In this document: positions 39,507 through 47,589 of the stretch, one piece after another
Position numbering within the stretch: the first letter of the stretch is position 1
Layout: each line of letters opens with the position of its first letter
Assembly (NCBI RefSeq): GCF_002868845.1
Contig: NZ_PKUB01000056.1
Location: 363-64,362, forward strand
Direction of reading: 5' to 3'
DNA length: 64,000 nt
DNA from: Desulfuromonas sp.
GTDB taxonomy: Bacteria; Desulfobacterota; Desulfuromonadia; Desulfuromonadales; BM501
Made by a program: the position numbers and the translations under genes
Notes under the pieces: model-generated
What the model saw: only the letters and a program-made list of their open reading frames with translations
What the model was told of the DNA's origin: nothing
Database searches by the model: none

Positions 39507-41357
39507 CTAGGGGCGCTCGAAGCTGTGGCAGAAACCGCAGCCGATGCCGGAACCCTTTTGCAGGTGGCCGTGCATCCGGTCCTGGGTGCGGGGCAGTTTC
39601 TTGTCGCTGTGGCACTGGTTGCAGACTTGCGCTTTCGGGCCCTTCAACTTGTAGCCGAGCAGGTCGAGCTTGTTGTCGCTACCTACGCTGAAGTCGCTGT
39701 GGCACTGGGCGCAGTCGATTGTAGCCGCCTGGGGGATGCCGTGGTTGAGCAGGGCGTAGGTCTCGGTGGTGATCAACTCATAGGGCTCGTTAGCGGGATA
39801 GCCCATGTTGACCAGGCCGGACTGAACAGCGGTGTCAAGATCGCCGGTCACCTTGAGGAAGTCGAAGGTGTCGACGGAAATGATCACATCGTCAGCGACG
39901 GTTTTCGGCTGGTAAGCGGTCTTGTACTTGAAGGGGTACAACTTGCCGTCGTTGATGTCGCCGTTCGGACGGGAGGTAGGATAGGTGCCGGTCACAGGGT
40001 CGAGAACAGCAGTTTCGTAGAGCAGCGCGTTGTGGCTGGTCCGGTTCCAGAATTTGAGGACCGGAGTCAGGTTGGCAGCCATCTCAGAATAGGGATGCCC
40101 AGGGCCGGAGACGCCGTCAGCCGGCTCACCGTCATGGTGGAATTCCCAGTCCCGGTGGATTTCGGTGGGCACCTTTCCGTATTCGTCGATATGGCAGGCT
40201 TGGCAGGCGACTCGAGCGATATGACGGTCGGCATCGGTGCGGTTCAGGCCAGCGTCGGTGTGGCCGGTCCCACTATCCATGCCAGCGTGGCAGCTGGTGC
40301 ATTGAACTTCAGCAGCATGATCGGTGGCACGCAGGTCGGACCCTTTGCCGGTGACCTTGTGGTTGATGAAGGCGTGGCAGTCCTGGCAGGCCACGTTGGC
40401 GCCGCCCATGTTCATGTGGACATCAAAGTCGGGATCGGTGTTGGTGATGTCAGACATGGAGATGTCGCCACGCTTGATGCCGTCGCCACCGCCAGCATTG
40501 GCATGGCACTTCAAGCAGTTTTGGCGGGTCGGTGCAGCAATGTTCTGCAGGTAGCCGTTGAGAACCGCCGTATCAGTACTGGAGGGGCCCATGCTGCCGT
40601 CGGGCAGACGGACGCGAGCCATGGCATAGTCAGCATTATGGCACATCAGACAATCGATGTTGCTGTTGTCGGCCTGGGCATCATCGGGGCGCAGGCCGCG
40701 GCCGACGTGACAGGAACCGCAGACCGGCCAGTCGCCGAGGATGTTGATGCAGTAGCTGTTCAAGGCGTTGGTCAATTTGCCTTGCTGGGTGCCGGGCTGG
40801 TTGGTCATGTCGGGAGCATCGCCGACCCAGGTGTAGTGCAGGGCGTCGGCCATTTCATTGAACTGGGTGTTGTGGCAGGCCATGCAGTTGTTCGGATAGT
40901 CCTGATAGAGGAGACCGGAGTGCGGGCTGCTGCAGGCAGGGTCGCCGGAGCAGTCGCTGTCGGCGCAGTCGACGGCGTCGTCGCAGTCGTTGTCGACACC
41001 ATCGGTGCAGTTTTCGGGGATCGGGTTGCAGGTGCTGCAGGCCGGGTCGGCAGTGCAGTTGCTGTCGGCGCAGTCGATAGCGTCATCACAGTCGTCGTCG
41101 ATACCGTTGTCACAGATCTCGGAAACCGGGGTGCAACCGCCGCATCCTTCGTCAATCACGTCATCGCAGTTGTTGTCAACGCCGTCACAGATTTCTGTGG
41201 CACCGGGGTTGATCGTGGCATCTCTGTCGTCGCAATCGACGGTTGAAAGATAGCCATCTCCATCACGGTCACTTGCAGGTTTTCCCGCAAAGACCGTGGC
41301 GCTGCTGAATGTCAGCAGCAGAAATAGAACGCTGATGGTTGCTAGGACCTTCTTCAT
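39507..41357 (-). CDS. Secreted ten-haem cytochrome c with MopE-like repeats, truncated by an amber codon
   Basis: As read, 616 aa: signal peptide (1-24, ending VFAGKP), one full MopE-like metal-binding repeat (about 28-72, DRDGDGY then DCDDRD, INPGATEICDGVDNNCDD) and two partial ones, then a cytochrome domain with ten CxxCH motifs (CMACH, CGSCH, CLMCH, CLKCH, CQDCH, CTSCH, CQACH, CAQCH, CNQCH, CGFCH). The domain is closely similar to the next gene. An extracellular or periplasmic electron-transfer role is inferred from haem number and secretion. The TAG replaces the glutamate of RPERG in the plus-strand paralogue, one base from GAG; the lost tail holds no haem motif, so the truncated protein could still work. 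Confidence 0.85.
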   Translation of the reverse strand: MKKVLATISVLFLLLTFSSATVFAGKPASDRDGDGYLSTVDCDDRDATINPGATEICDGVDNNCDDVIDEGCGGCTPVSEICDNGIDDDCDDAIDCADSNCTADPACSTCNPIPENCTDGVDNDCDDAVDCADSDCSGDPACSSPHSGLLYQDYPNNCMACHNTQFNEMADALHYTWVGDAPDMTNQPGTQQGKLTNALNSYCINILGDWPVCGSCHVGRGLRPDDAQADNSNIDCLMCHNADYAMARVRLPDGSMGPSSTDTAVLNGYLQNIAAPTRQNCLKCHANAGGGDGIKRGDISMSDITNTDPDFDVHMNMGGANVACQDCHAFINHKVTGKGSDLRATDHAAEVQCTSCHAGMDSGTGHTDAGLNRTDADRHIARVACQACHIDEYGKVPTEIHRDWEFHHDGEPADGVSGPGHPYSEMAANLTPVLKFWNRTSHNALLYETAVLDPVTGTYPTSRPNGDINDGKLYPFKYKTAYQPKTVADDVIISVDTFDFLKVTGDLDTAVQSGLVNMGYPANEPYELITTETYALLNHGIPQAATIDCAQCHSDFSVGSDNKLDLLGYKLKGPKAQVCNQCHSDKKLPRTQDRMHGHLQKGSGIGCGFCHSFERP

Positions 41358-41429
41358 GGTGTTCTCTCCCTCGTCTCTAGATTGGATTGGTCAAATACGA
41401 AAAGCGGCCGGCGGGTGATTTCCCCCAGT

Positions 41430-41442
41430 CACCTCCTTTCTC
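41430..41442 (-). promoter_or_regulatory. Extended Shine-Dalgarno-like leader element, cytochrome gene 1
   Basis: The mRNA strand reads AGAAAGGAGGTGA, 13 bases fully complementary to the 16S rRNA 3' tail, but 73 bases upstream of the start codon and without a start codon at usable distance. The normal RBS of the gene is separate (GAGGGAG before the ATG at 41357). Confidence 0.6.
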
Positions 41443-41475
41443 GCCGCGCAAAATGTAAGACGGGGATAATTGGGC

Positions 41476-41491
41476 TGCAACAATGGTGCCT
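41476..41491 (-). promoter_or_regulatory. Sigma-54-type -24/-12 promoter, cytochrome gene 1
   Basis: Minus strand AGGCACCATTGTTGCA: GG, exactly 10 bases, GC, with GGCAC and TTGCA matching the consensus TGGCAC-N5-TTGC at all but the first base. About 120 bases upstream of the start codon. Confidence 0.7.
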
Positions 41492-41529
41492 GCATTAAAA
41501 TTGTCTATCCGAGTGAACGATTCCGGGAA

Positions 41530-41587
41530 TTAAGCAAGTTGTAATTTATATGATTAGTGCGATGGGTTTAACGGTTTGGGGGAAATG
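41530..41587 (-). promoter_or_regulatory. Conserved upstream block, cytochrome gene 1 (possible activator site)
   Basis: Words CATTTCCCCC, GTTAAA, ACTAAT and ACAAC on the minus strand recur in the same order upstream of the second cytochrome gene. In both genes the block begins about 39 bases upstream of the -24 element and extends to about -95 from it, where enhancer-binding proteins usually bind. Confidence 0.5.
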
Positions 41588-41660
41588 GCTCAGGATGCGG
41601 TGGGTGATATGCCCCAGGGTGGCGCTTGGGTTTATGGGTGGGATGGAGGAAAAAGTGTCA

Positions 41661-41694
41661 AAAAAAGAGGGATGCCCTGGCGGACATCCCTCTT
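41661..41694 (-). terminator. Terminator of the second ten-haem cytochrome gene
   Basis: Minus strand AGAGGGATG-tccgccaggg-CATCCCTCT followed by seven Ts. Confidence 0.9.
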
Positions 41695-41729
41695 CGATTT
41701 CATTCAACCGTTACGGTCGATGGTGATGC

Positions 41730-43874
41730 TTAGTTGCACTCGGGGTGCGCGAACGGAATGTTGTCAACAAAATCGCTGGCGTTCGCATCGCAGGGGCCGA
41801 TGCCGCCGCGCTCGGACTGGCGGGTGAAGCTGTGGCAGAAGAGGCAGTCCATGCCGGCGCCTTTGTTGATGTGGTTGTGCATCTGGAAGTGGTCACGCTT
41901 CAGGTTCTTCTCGGCGTGGCACTGGGAGCAGATGTCCGCCTTGGCGCCCTTGAGTTTGTAACCGAGCAGGTCGAGCTCGTTGTCGGTGTCGATGCCCCAG
42001 TTGGTGTGGCACTGGGCGCAGTCGACGTTGGCCGCGGGACCCATGCCGTGGTTGAGGAGCTGGTAGGTGTCGGTGGTGACCCACTCGTAAGGCTCGCTGG
42101 CCGGGAAGCCCGAGTTGACCAGGCCCGACTCGATGGCCTCGACCACGTCGCCGGTCTGGCCGATGTAGACCAGGGTGTCGAGGGCGAGCAGTTCGCCGGT
42201 AGCGGTGATCATCGGCTGGTCGGCGGTCTTGTACTTGAAGGGGTAGAGCTTGCCGTCGTCCATGCTTCCGAGGGGGCGGGAGGTCGGGTAGAAGCCGGTG
42301 GCCGGATCGATGACGGCGGTGTCGCCGAGCAGGTAGTTGTCGCTGGTGCGGTTCCAGAACTTGTAGACCGGGGTCAGGTTGGCATCGGTGTAGACGTGGG
42401 GGTGGCCGGGGCCGGAAACGCCGTCGGCCGGGCTGCAGTCGTGGTGGAAGCGCCAGTCGCGGTGGGTCTCGGTGGCGACCTTGGCGTACTCTTCGACGTG
42501 GCAGGCCTGGCAGGCGACGTGGGGCACGTGGCTGTCGGCGTCGACGCGGTTGGCGCCGGCGTCGGTGTGACCGGTGCCGCTGTCCATGCCGATGTGGCAG
42601 GTGATGCACTGGACGTCGCTGCCGCGGGCGGTGTCATCGGTGGGGCGCAGGTCGGAGCCGCGGCCGATGGTCTTGTGGTTCTGGAAGACGTGGCAGGCCT
42701 GGCACTGCAGGTCGCCTTCGACCGGGTCGCCGTTGACGTTCATGTGGACGTCGAAGTTGGCGCTGGAGTTAGAGATGGTCGCCATGGAGAGGTCGCCACG
42801 CTTGACCGCGTCGCCGCCGCCGGCGTTGGCGTGGCACTTGAGGCAGTTGGCGCGGGTCGGGGGGGCGATGTTCTGCACGTAGCCGTCGAGAACCGCCTGG
42901 GCGGTGCCGGTCGGGGGACCCATGGTGCCGTCGGCGAGGCGGGTGCGGGTCATGGCGTAGTCGGCGTTGTGGCAGGCCAGGCAGTCGATGTTGCTGTTGT
43001 CGGCGGCGGGATCGTCGGGACGCAGGCCGCGGCCGGCGTGGCACTTGCCGCAGATCTTCCAGTCGCCGAGGATGTTGATGCAGTAGCTGTTGACGGCGTT
43101 GGTCAGCTTGCCCTGCTGAGTGCCGTTCTGGTTGGCCATCTCGGTGGTGTCGCCGACCCACTTGTAATGGGTGGAGTTGGCCATCTCGTTGTACTGGGTG
43201 CCGTGGCAGCCGAGGCAGGCGGTGGGGTAGTCGGCCCAGGTCAGGCTGGAATGGTTGTCGCCGCAGGGCAGGTCGGCGCCGCTGCAGTCCTGGTCGATGC
43301 CGTCGCCGCAGATCTCGGTGGCGCCGGGGTTGATCGCCGGGTCGGTGTCGTCGCAGTCGACGGTGGTGTCGTAGCCGTCGCCGTCTGCGTCGACCGGGCC
43401 GGCCAGATCCTGGCAGGAGCCGTTTTTCTTGGTGCCGATCCACTCGCAGGCCGGATCGTTATTGCACTCGTTCATGCTGGTGATGTCGGCGCAGATCGAG
43501 CCGCCGCAGGGCAGGTCGGCGCCGCTGCAGTCCTGGTCGATGCCGTCGCCGCAGATCTCGGTTGCGCCGGGATTGATCGCCGGGTCGGTGTCGTCGCAGT
43601 CGACGGTGCTGTCGTAGCCGTCGCCGTCCACATCGACCGGGGGCTCGCCGCAGGTCGGGTCGGCGCCGTCGATGAAGCCGTCGCAGTTGTTGTCGATGCT
43701 GTCGTCGCAGATTTCAGGAGCGCCGGGGTTGATGGCGGGATCGCTGTCGTTGCAGTCGACGTTGTTTTTGTAGCCGTCGCCGTCGTTGTCGACGGGCTTT
43801 CCGGCGAGGGCGCCGGTGGTGCTGAGGGCCAGGGCCAGCAGCAGAACGCTCAGGATAGCAAATACCTTCTTCAT
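41730..43874 (-). CDS. Secreted ten-haem cytochrome c with three MopE-like repeats
   Basis: A 714-aa protein from the ATG at 43874 (an ATG six bases upstream is too close to the GAGAGAGG ribosome site). Signal peptide ends near residue 25 (GALAGKP). Three MopE-like repeats follow (about 28-70, 76-120, 160-205; DNDGDGY, DCNDSD, INPGAPEICDDSIDNNCDG and copies), with an extra cysteine-rich insert between the second and third. Ten CxxCH haem sites come next. Such repeats bind copper in MopE of Methylococcus and calcium in other proteins. Paralogue of both neighbours; the C-terminus ECN is intact. Probably an outer-surface or periplasmic conduit for respiratory electrons. Confidence 0.9.
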   Translation of the reverse strand: MKKVFAILSVLLLALALSTTGALAGKPVDNDGDGYKNNVDCNDSDPAINPGAPEICDDSIDNNCDGFIDGADPTCGEPPVDVDGDGYDSTVDCDDTDPAINPGATEICGDGIDQDCSGADLPCGGSICADITSMNECNNDPACEWIGTKKNGSCQDLAGPVDADGDGYDTTVDCDDTDPAINPGATEICGDGIDQDCSGADLPCGDNHSSLTWADYPTACLGCHGTQYNEMANSTHYKWVGDTTEMANQNGTQQGKLTNAVNSYCINILGDWKICGKCHAGRGLRPDDPAADNSNIDCLACHNADYAMTRTRLADGTMGPPTGTAQAVLDGYVQNIAPPTRANCLKCHANAGGGDAVKRGDLSMATISNSSANFDVHMNVNGDPVEGDLQCQACHVFQNHKTIGRGSDLRPTDDTARGSDVQCITCHIGMDSGTGHTDAGANRVDADSHVPHVACQACHVEEYAKVATETHRDWRFHHDCSPADGVSGPGHPHVYTDANLTPVYKFWNRTSDNYLLGDTAVIDPATGFYPTSRPLGSMDDGKLYPFKYKTADQPMITATGELLALDTLVYIGQTGDVVEAIESGLVNSGFPASEPYEWVTTDTYQLLNHGMGPAANVDCAQCHTNWGIDTDNELDLLGYKLKGAKADICSQCHAEKNLKRDHFQMHNHINKGAGMDCLFCHSFTRQSERGGIGPCDANASDFVDNIPFAHPECN

Positions 43875-43982
43875 GTTCATCCTCTCTCTTTGGTTTGGGC
43901 TTGCGGAAAAGACCCCTCTCGGCGGCTGCCCCCCTGGCCTTCTCCATGATTACGAAAACGGTTGCCTGTTGCCTTTTCCGGG

Positions 43983-43993
43983 TCACCTCCTTT
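43983..43993 (-). promoter_or_regulatory. Extended Shine-Dalgarno-like leader element, cytochrome gene 2
   Basis: mRNA strand AAAGGAGGTGA, 109 bases upstream of the start codon, in a segment (GCCCGACAAAGGAGG) resembling the leader of gene 1. Confidence 0.6.
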
Positions 43994-44037
43994 GTCGGGC
44001 AATTTAACCCCTTGTCGTGCGGAATATTGACACAGTT

Positions 44038-44053
44038 TGCAACAACAATGCCG
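44038..44053 (-). promoter_or_regulatory. Sigma-54-type -24/-12 promoter, cytochrome gene 2
   Basis: Minus strand CGGCATTGTTGTTGCA: GG, exactly 10 bases, GC; the TTGTTGCA half is identical to that of gene 1. Confidence 0.65.
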
Positions 44054-44091
44054 CAAACTGAATGGAAAAAGTAGGTTAATGTTTACGCTGT

Positions 44092-44149
44092 TTAAGCGGG
44101 TTGTTGAATATATTAGTTTTGTGAATTTAACTTAAAATTGGGGGAAATG
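44092..44149 (-). promoter_or_regulatory. Conserved upstream block, cytochrome gene 2 (possible activator site)
   Basis: Same words and order as the block at 41530-41587 (GGGGGAAATG, TTTAAC, ATTAGT and GTTGT on the plus strand), at the same distance from the -24 element. Confidence 0.5.
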
Positions 44150-45133
44150 ATCGGGTATCTGGGGGAGATGCCGCAATTTGTTGTGGCAGTCCAGTAGAGT
44201 AGAGAAGGTCAATTATTAATTATTCATCTATTCGATTGCTCGGTGAAGCAACCGCGAGGAATATGGACGGACACGAAGGTTCGTTTCAGGTCATGGGTGA
44301 CTTGCACTCAGGGGGAAAGGGGCAATGGGCGACAAGATCACCGTTTTATGGCCCGAAGGGGCTGATGCCCTCGCGGTCGAATTCACGGATGAAGTCGTGG
44401 CCATGCCTTGGCCCTTTCTCAACAGGGCTGAGGATCTGGAAGCGGTACGCGCCTTGGGCACTTTTCGCGGTGGCGTTGAGTGCAGGAGCCCGGCCTGGAC
44501 CTCGTGTGCCGGTGCCCGAGCGCGGAGGGGCCACTGATCGTTTCATTGTCCATCTACGCCTTGACGCGGCGCTCCTCGCCAGGAGCGGAAAGGGACGGTC
44601 GGCTTTGGCTCCGGCGCAGGGCGAACGGGAAGTCAGAAGGAGTCGGTAGCCGGGCTGCTCACGGCAGCCTGAATGGAGAGCTCTCGGGCAATGGAGGACG
44701 CCGTAGGCAGGATTGGGGTAGCGCAGTGAGAGCCCGTTTGGCTGGCCTTGGGGCAATCTTGGCGTCCCCGCCGTCTTGGATTGGTTCGGCAATACCCATA
44801 AATGCCGCAACCGGGGGAGATGGCCCTGTTGCCCGCCATCTTTCCATGACGGCGCAAAAGACCTATCGCTTCGGGGAAAAAGGGGGGCACTTGCCCTCGT
44901 TTGGTGTGAAGAAGAAAGGTCGTGGTGGCAGGGGGGGGAAGAATGGGGGGCGGCCAAGCCTGGGCTTCTCAAAACAATATTCAGTTTCACGTCGGGAATT
45001 GAATGCGGTGTGGATCTCGGAAAAAGACAAGTTGGGAGATAATGAAAGCCACATGAGTGTTGAGCAATATTTTACAATGTTAATGGGGCAATTGGCCCAC
45101 GGTGTGTCTTATGCCCCACCAAGGAGGTCAAGA
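44150..45133. other. Long divergent gap between cytochrome genes 2 and 3
   Basis: About 1 kb with no gene I can support. A 70-codon reading frame at 44325-44537 (starting MGDKITVLWPEGADALAVEF) has a purine-rich stretch upstream and protein-like composition for its first 45 residues, but then degenerates; it could be the stump of a lost gene. The rest shifts from GC-rich to AT-rich and shows no promoter, repeat or RNA that I recognise. Confidence 0.45.
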
Positions 45134-45277
45134 ATGTCTGGTGAGAACACCCCACCAAAGGCATGGGTCAAGATACCTAGCGTAGATAAAGTGAGCTGTG
45201 TTTTCAGTTGCTTGCGAGCGAGTGTTTCGGACCATCCCCGAATTGGCACGATTGGTGGAGTATGGAAAGACGAATAA
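45134..45277 (+). CDS. Candidate small protein upstream of cytochrome gene 3
   Basis: A 47-codon ORF (starting MSGENTPPKAWVKI, ending TIGGVWKDE, two cysteines in the middle) whose ATG is preceded by AAGGAGGT with a 5-base gap, an ideal ribosome site that is hard to explain otherwise. GC content is lower than in neighbouring genes. No family recognised. The following 16 bases lead into the third cytochrome leader, so it could be a leader peptide or an independent small protein. Confidence 0.4.
   Translation: MSGENTPPKAWVKIPSVDKVSCVFSCLRASVSDHPRIGTIGGVWKDE
45244..45259 (+). promoter_or_regulatory. Sigma-54-like element, cytochrome gene 3 (weak)
   Basis: TGGCACGATTGGTGGA has a perfect -24 half, but the -12 half reads GTGGA in place of TTGCA, losing the key GC. 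It lies at the same distance (about 34-48 bases) from the leader element as in genes 1 and 2. It overlaps the small ORF. Confidence 0.25.
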
Positions 45278-45292
45278 TTAATGTTCGCCCTT

Positions 45293-45302
45293 GAAAGGAG
45301 GT
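45293..45302 (+). promoter_or_regulatory. Extended Shine-Dalgarno-like leader element, cytochrome gene 3
   Basis: GAAAGGAGGT, 134 bases upstream of the start codon. A following ATG abuts it with no spacing, so normal initiation there is unlikely. Confidence 0.5.
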
Positions 45303-45436
45303 ATGGAAAGGCAAAGGCGGACGTCACATCATTGGGGGTGGGGAAGATTGGCCGGGCAGGGATCGGAAACCGAGTCGATGTCAGGTGTCGGCCCCACAAA
45401 TCGGACCAAGGAAAACAAGAAAAGGAGAAGATGGAA

Positions 45437-47434
45437 ATGAAGAAGGTTTTCGTGTTCCTCAGCATAATCTGTCTGGTATTTGCCTTTACCAGCACCTCTG
45501 CTTTTGCAGGCAAGCCCGTCGACAACGACGGCGACGGCTACAAGTCCAACGTCGACTGCAACGACAACGACCCCGCCATCAACCCCGGCGCAGCCGAAAT
45601 CTGCACCGACGGCATCGATAACAACTGCGACGGATTCACCGACGGGGCCGACCCGACCTGCGGCGGCGGCCCTGTCGACGCCGACGGCGACGGCTACGAC
45701 GACACTGTCGACTGCGACGACAGCGACCCCGCCGTGAATCCCGGTGCAACCGAGATCTGCAACGGCATCGATGACAACTGCGACAGCGTGGTGGACGAAG
45801 GCTGCGGTGGCGGCGGCACCCATGACGGCATCACCGGGACCTTCGACACCCCGGCCCAGGTGACCGCCAAGTGTCTCGAGTGTCACTCCCTGGAAGGCTC
45901 CCACATCGCCAACGCTCTGCACGGCCTGAAGCCGATCGCGACCCCGGACGTCGTTAACAACCTGGACGACAGCAACAAGTACCGTGAAATCAACACCTTC
46001 TGCAGCTATCCTGGTCCGGAACAGGCGGGAGCCGCCTGCATGGGCTGCCACCCGACCCTCGGCAAGTACGAGAACCTCGGCGCCGCGGACATCGACTGTC
46101 TGCGCTGCCACAACGACCAGTACAAGCGCAAGTTCACCGCGGAAGACGATCCGGCCAATTTCTACAACGTGGTCGACTGGCAGGGGACCCCGAAGACCTA
46201 CATTCCCTCCAAGAAGGACGCCCAGGGCAACTTCATGGTCGAGTTCAACTGGGGCGCCATGCCCGGCCTGACCGCGACCGACCTGATCGCCGGCGTGCAT
46301 CGCCCGACCACCTCGACCTGCCTCTCCTGCCACGCGAAAGCTGGCGGCGGCGACTGGACCAAGCGTGGTGATATCGGTCTGAACACCGCGACCGCGACGG
46401 CGGCCGAAGACGTCCACCTCGCCTCGGCGGCAAGCGGCGGCGCGGGGCTCTCCTGCTCCGACTGCCACGTCTCCTCCAATCACAAGATCCCCGGCCGCGG
46501 CATCGACCTGCGCCCGACGGAACAAGGTGTCGCCGTCAAGGCCTGCGTCGAGTGCCATACCGGCTTTGAAACCGGCAACGGTCACGCCGCCGCCGGCGCC
46601 AACCGCAGCGAAGGCGACCGCCACGTCTACCGCGTTGCCTGCCAGTCCTGCCACATCGCCGAGTTCGCCAAGGGCGGCGCCACCGAAATGCACCGCGACT
46701 GGACCAGCCCGCACTGGAACCAGGCCCTGTGCAACGGCCAGGGCGCCTGGGCCGGCCACGAGGTCAAGGAAGCCAACGTGGCTCCCGATCACGTCTTCTT
46801 CAACGGCACCTCTTACATCGCCAACCTCGGCGAAACCGTTGACCAGGTCGACCCGGCCAGCGGCTACCTCACCGTGGCGGACGCCAACGGCGACCTGAAC
46901 GACGGCATGCTGGTGCCGATCAAGCGTCATCAGTCGAACATGGCCGTGATGGACAACACCGGCGAGCTGGTCCCCTACGACATCGTCTGGCAGTTCATGA
47001 CCGGCAAGAATGACGAAGCGGCCGAGCGCGGCAAAGCCAACGCCGGCCTGAACGGCACCCACAGCTGGCAGTGGGTGGAAGCCGAGATGGCGATCAACCA
47101 CGGTGTCGCCCCGGCCACCGACGTAGCTGACTGCTCCGCATGTCACGGCAGCGGTTCTATTGACCTGGGTTCCACCTCCAAGCTGGACGCCATGGGCTAT
47201 GCTCTCAAGGACACCAAGGCTCTGATCTGCTCGCAGTGCCACGCCGAGAAGAAGCTCCCGAGAACCTGGGACCGGATGCACAACCACATCAACAAGACCG
47301 CCGGCGGCTCCGCCGGGATCGACTGCCTGTTCTGCCACGACTTCACGCGTCCCGAGCGTGGGCTGACCACTCCGTGCGACCCTGAAGCCTCCAACTACGT
47401 GGATACCAATCCTTACCCGCATCAGTGCAACTAG
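45437..47434 (+). CDS. Secreted ten-haem cytochrome c with two MopE-like repeats
   Basis: A 665-aa protein from the ATG at 45437, nine bases after GGAG; an ATG at 45431 is too close to it. Signal peptide 1-23 (SAFAGKP), two full MopE-like repeats (about 26-68 and 74-116), then ten CxxCH sites (CLECH, CMGCH, CLRCH, CLSCH, CSDCH, CVECH, CQSCH, CSACH, CSQCH, CLFCH). It shares the tail RPERG...CN and the haem spacing of the two minus-strand paralogues but is clearly more divergent. Transcribed alone, in the opposite direction. Secreted electron-transfer function is inference. Confidence 0.9.
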   Translation: MKKVFVFLSIICLVFAFTSTSAFAGKPVDNDGDGYKSNVDCNDNDPAINPGAAEICTDGIDNNCDGFTDGADPTCGGGPVDADGDGYDDTVDCDDSDPAVNPGATEICNGIDDNCDSVVDEGCGGGGTHDGITGTFDTPAQVTAKCLECHSLEGSHIANALHGLKPIATPDVVNNLDDSNKYREINTFCSYPGPEQAGAACMGCHPTLGKYENLGAADIDCLRCHNDQYKRKFTAEDDPANFYNVVDWQGTPKTYIPSKKDAQGNFMVEFNWGAMPGLTATDLIAGVHRPTTSTCLSCHAKAGGGDWTKRGDIGLNTATATAAEDVHLASAASGGAGLSCSDCHVSSNHKIPGRGIDLRPTEQGVAVKACVECHTGFETGNGHAAAGANRSEGDRHVYRVACQSCHIAEFAKGGATEMHRDWTSPHWNQALCNGQGAWAGHEVKEANVAPDHVFFNGTSYIANLGETVDQVDPASGYLTVADANGDLNDGMLVPIKRHQSNMAVMDNTGELVPYDIVWQFMTGKNDEAAERGKANAGLNGTHSWQWVEAEMAINHGVAPATDVADCSACHGSGSIDLGSTSKLDAMGYALKDTKALICSQCHAEKKLPRTWDRMHNHINKTAGGSAGIDCLFCHDFTRPERGLTTPCDPEASNYVDTNPYPHQCN

Positions 47435-47474
47435 AGATGCACAGCTAAGGAAGGGAACACTTCCTTCCTGATAC

Positions 47475-47512
47475 AAAAAAGCCTGGGGGAGAGTTCCCCC
47501 AGGCTTTTTTTC
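47475..47512 (+). terminator. Terminator of the third cytochrome gene
   Basis: AAAAAAGCCTGGGGGA-gag-TTCCCCCAGGCTTTTTTT, 40 bases after the stop. Confidence 0.95.
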
Positions 47513-47589
47513 GTTGTGCGCCAGGAATGGCGCGTGGCGCGCAAGCGCCAGCTGGTTGGACGTAATGGGAACAAGGTAGGCTGAAGCAC

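Noticed and set aside
41430-41442. Possible 16S rRNA 3'-end fragment (TCACCTCCTTTCT on the plus strand)
   Set aside because: Similarity stops at the anti-Shine-Dalgarno tail, and the element recurs in three leaders in mRNA sense; a Shine-Dalgarno-like element explains it better.
41400-44000. Cyclic dinucleotide (GEMM) riboswitch in the cytochrome leaders, as known in Geobacter
   Set aside because: The conserved CGCAAAG and GNRA/receptor parts of the GEMM motif are not present in any of the three leaders.
44346-44990. 214-codon minus-strand frame in the same gap
   Set aside because: Composition typical of shadow frames and no start signal.
44480-45277. 265-codon frame in the divergent cytochrome gap
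   Set aside because: Low-complexity, no family features and no ribosome site at its first ATG; only its last 47 codons (from 45134) have a good one.
45302-45436. ORF starting at the ATG that abuts GAAAGGAGGT (45302)
   Set aside because: No spacing between the Shine-Dalgarno-like element and the ATG; predicted peptide has no protein-like character.
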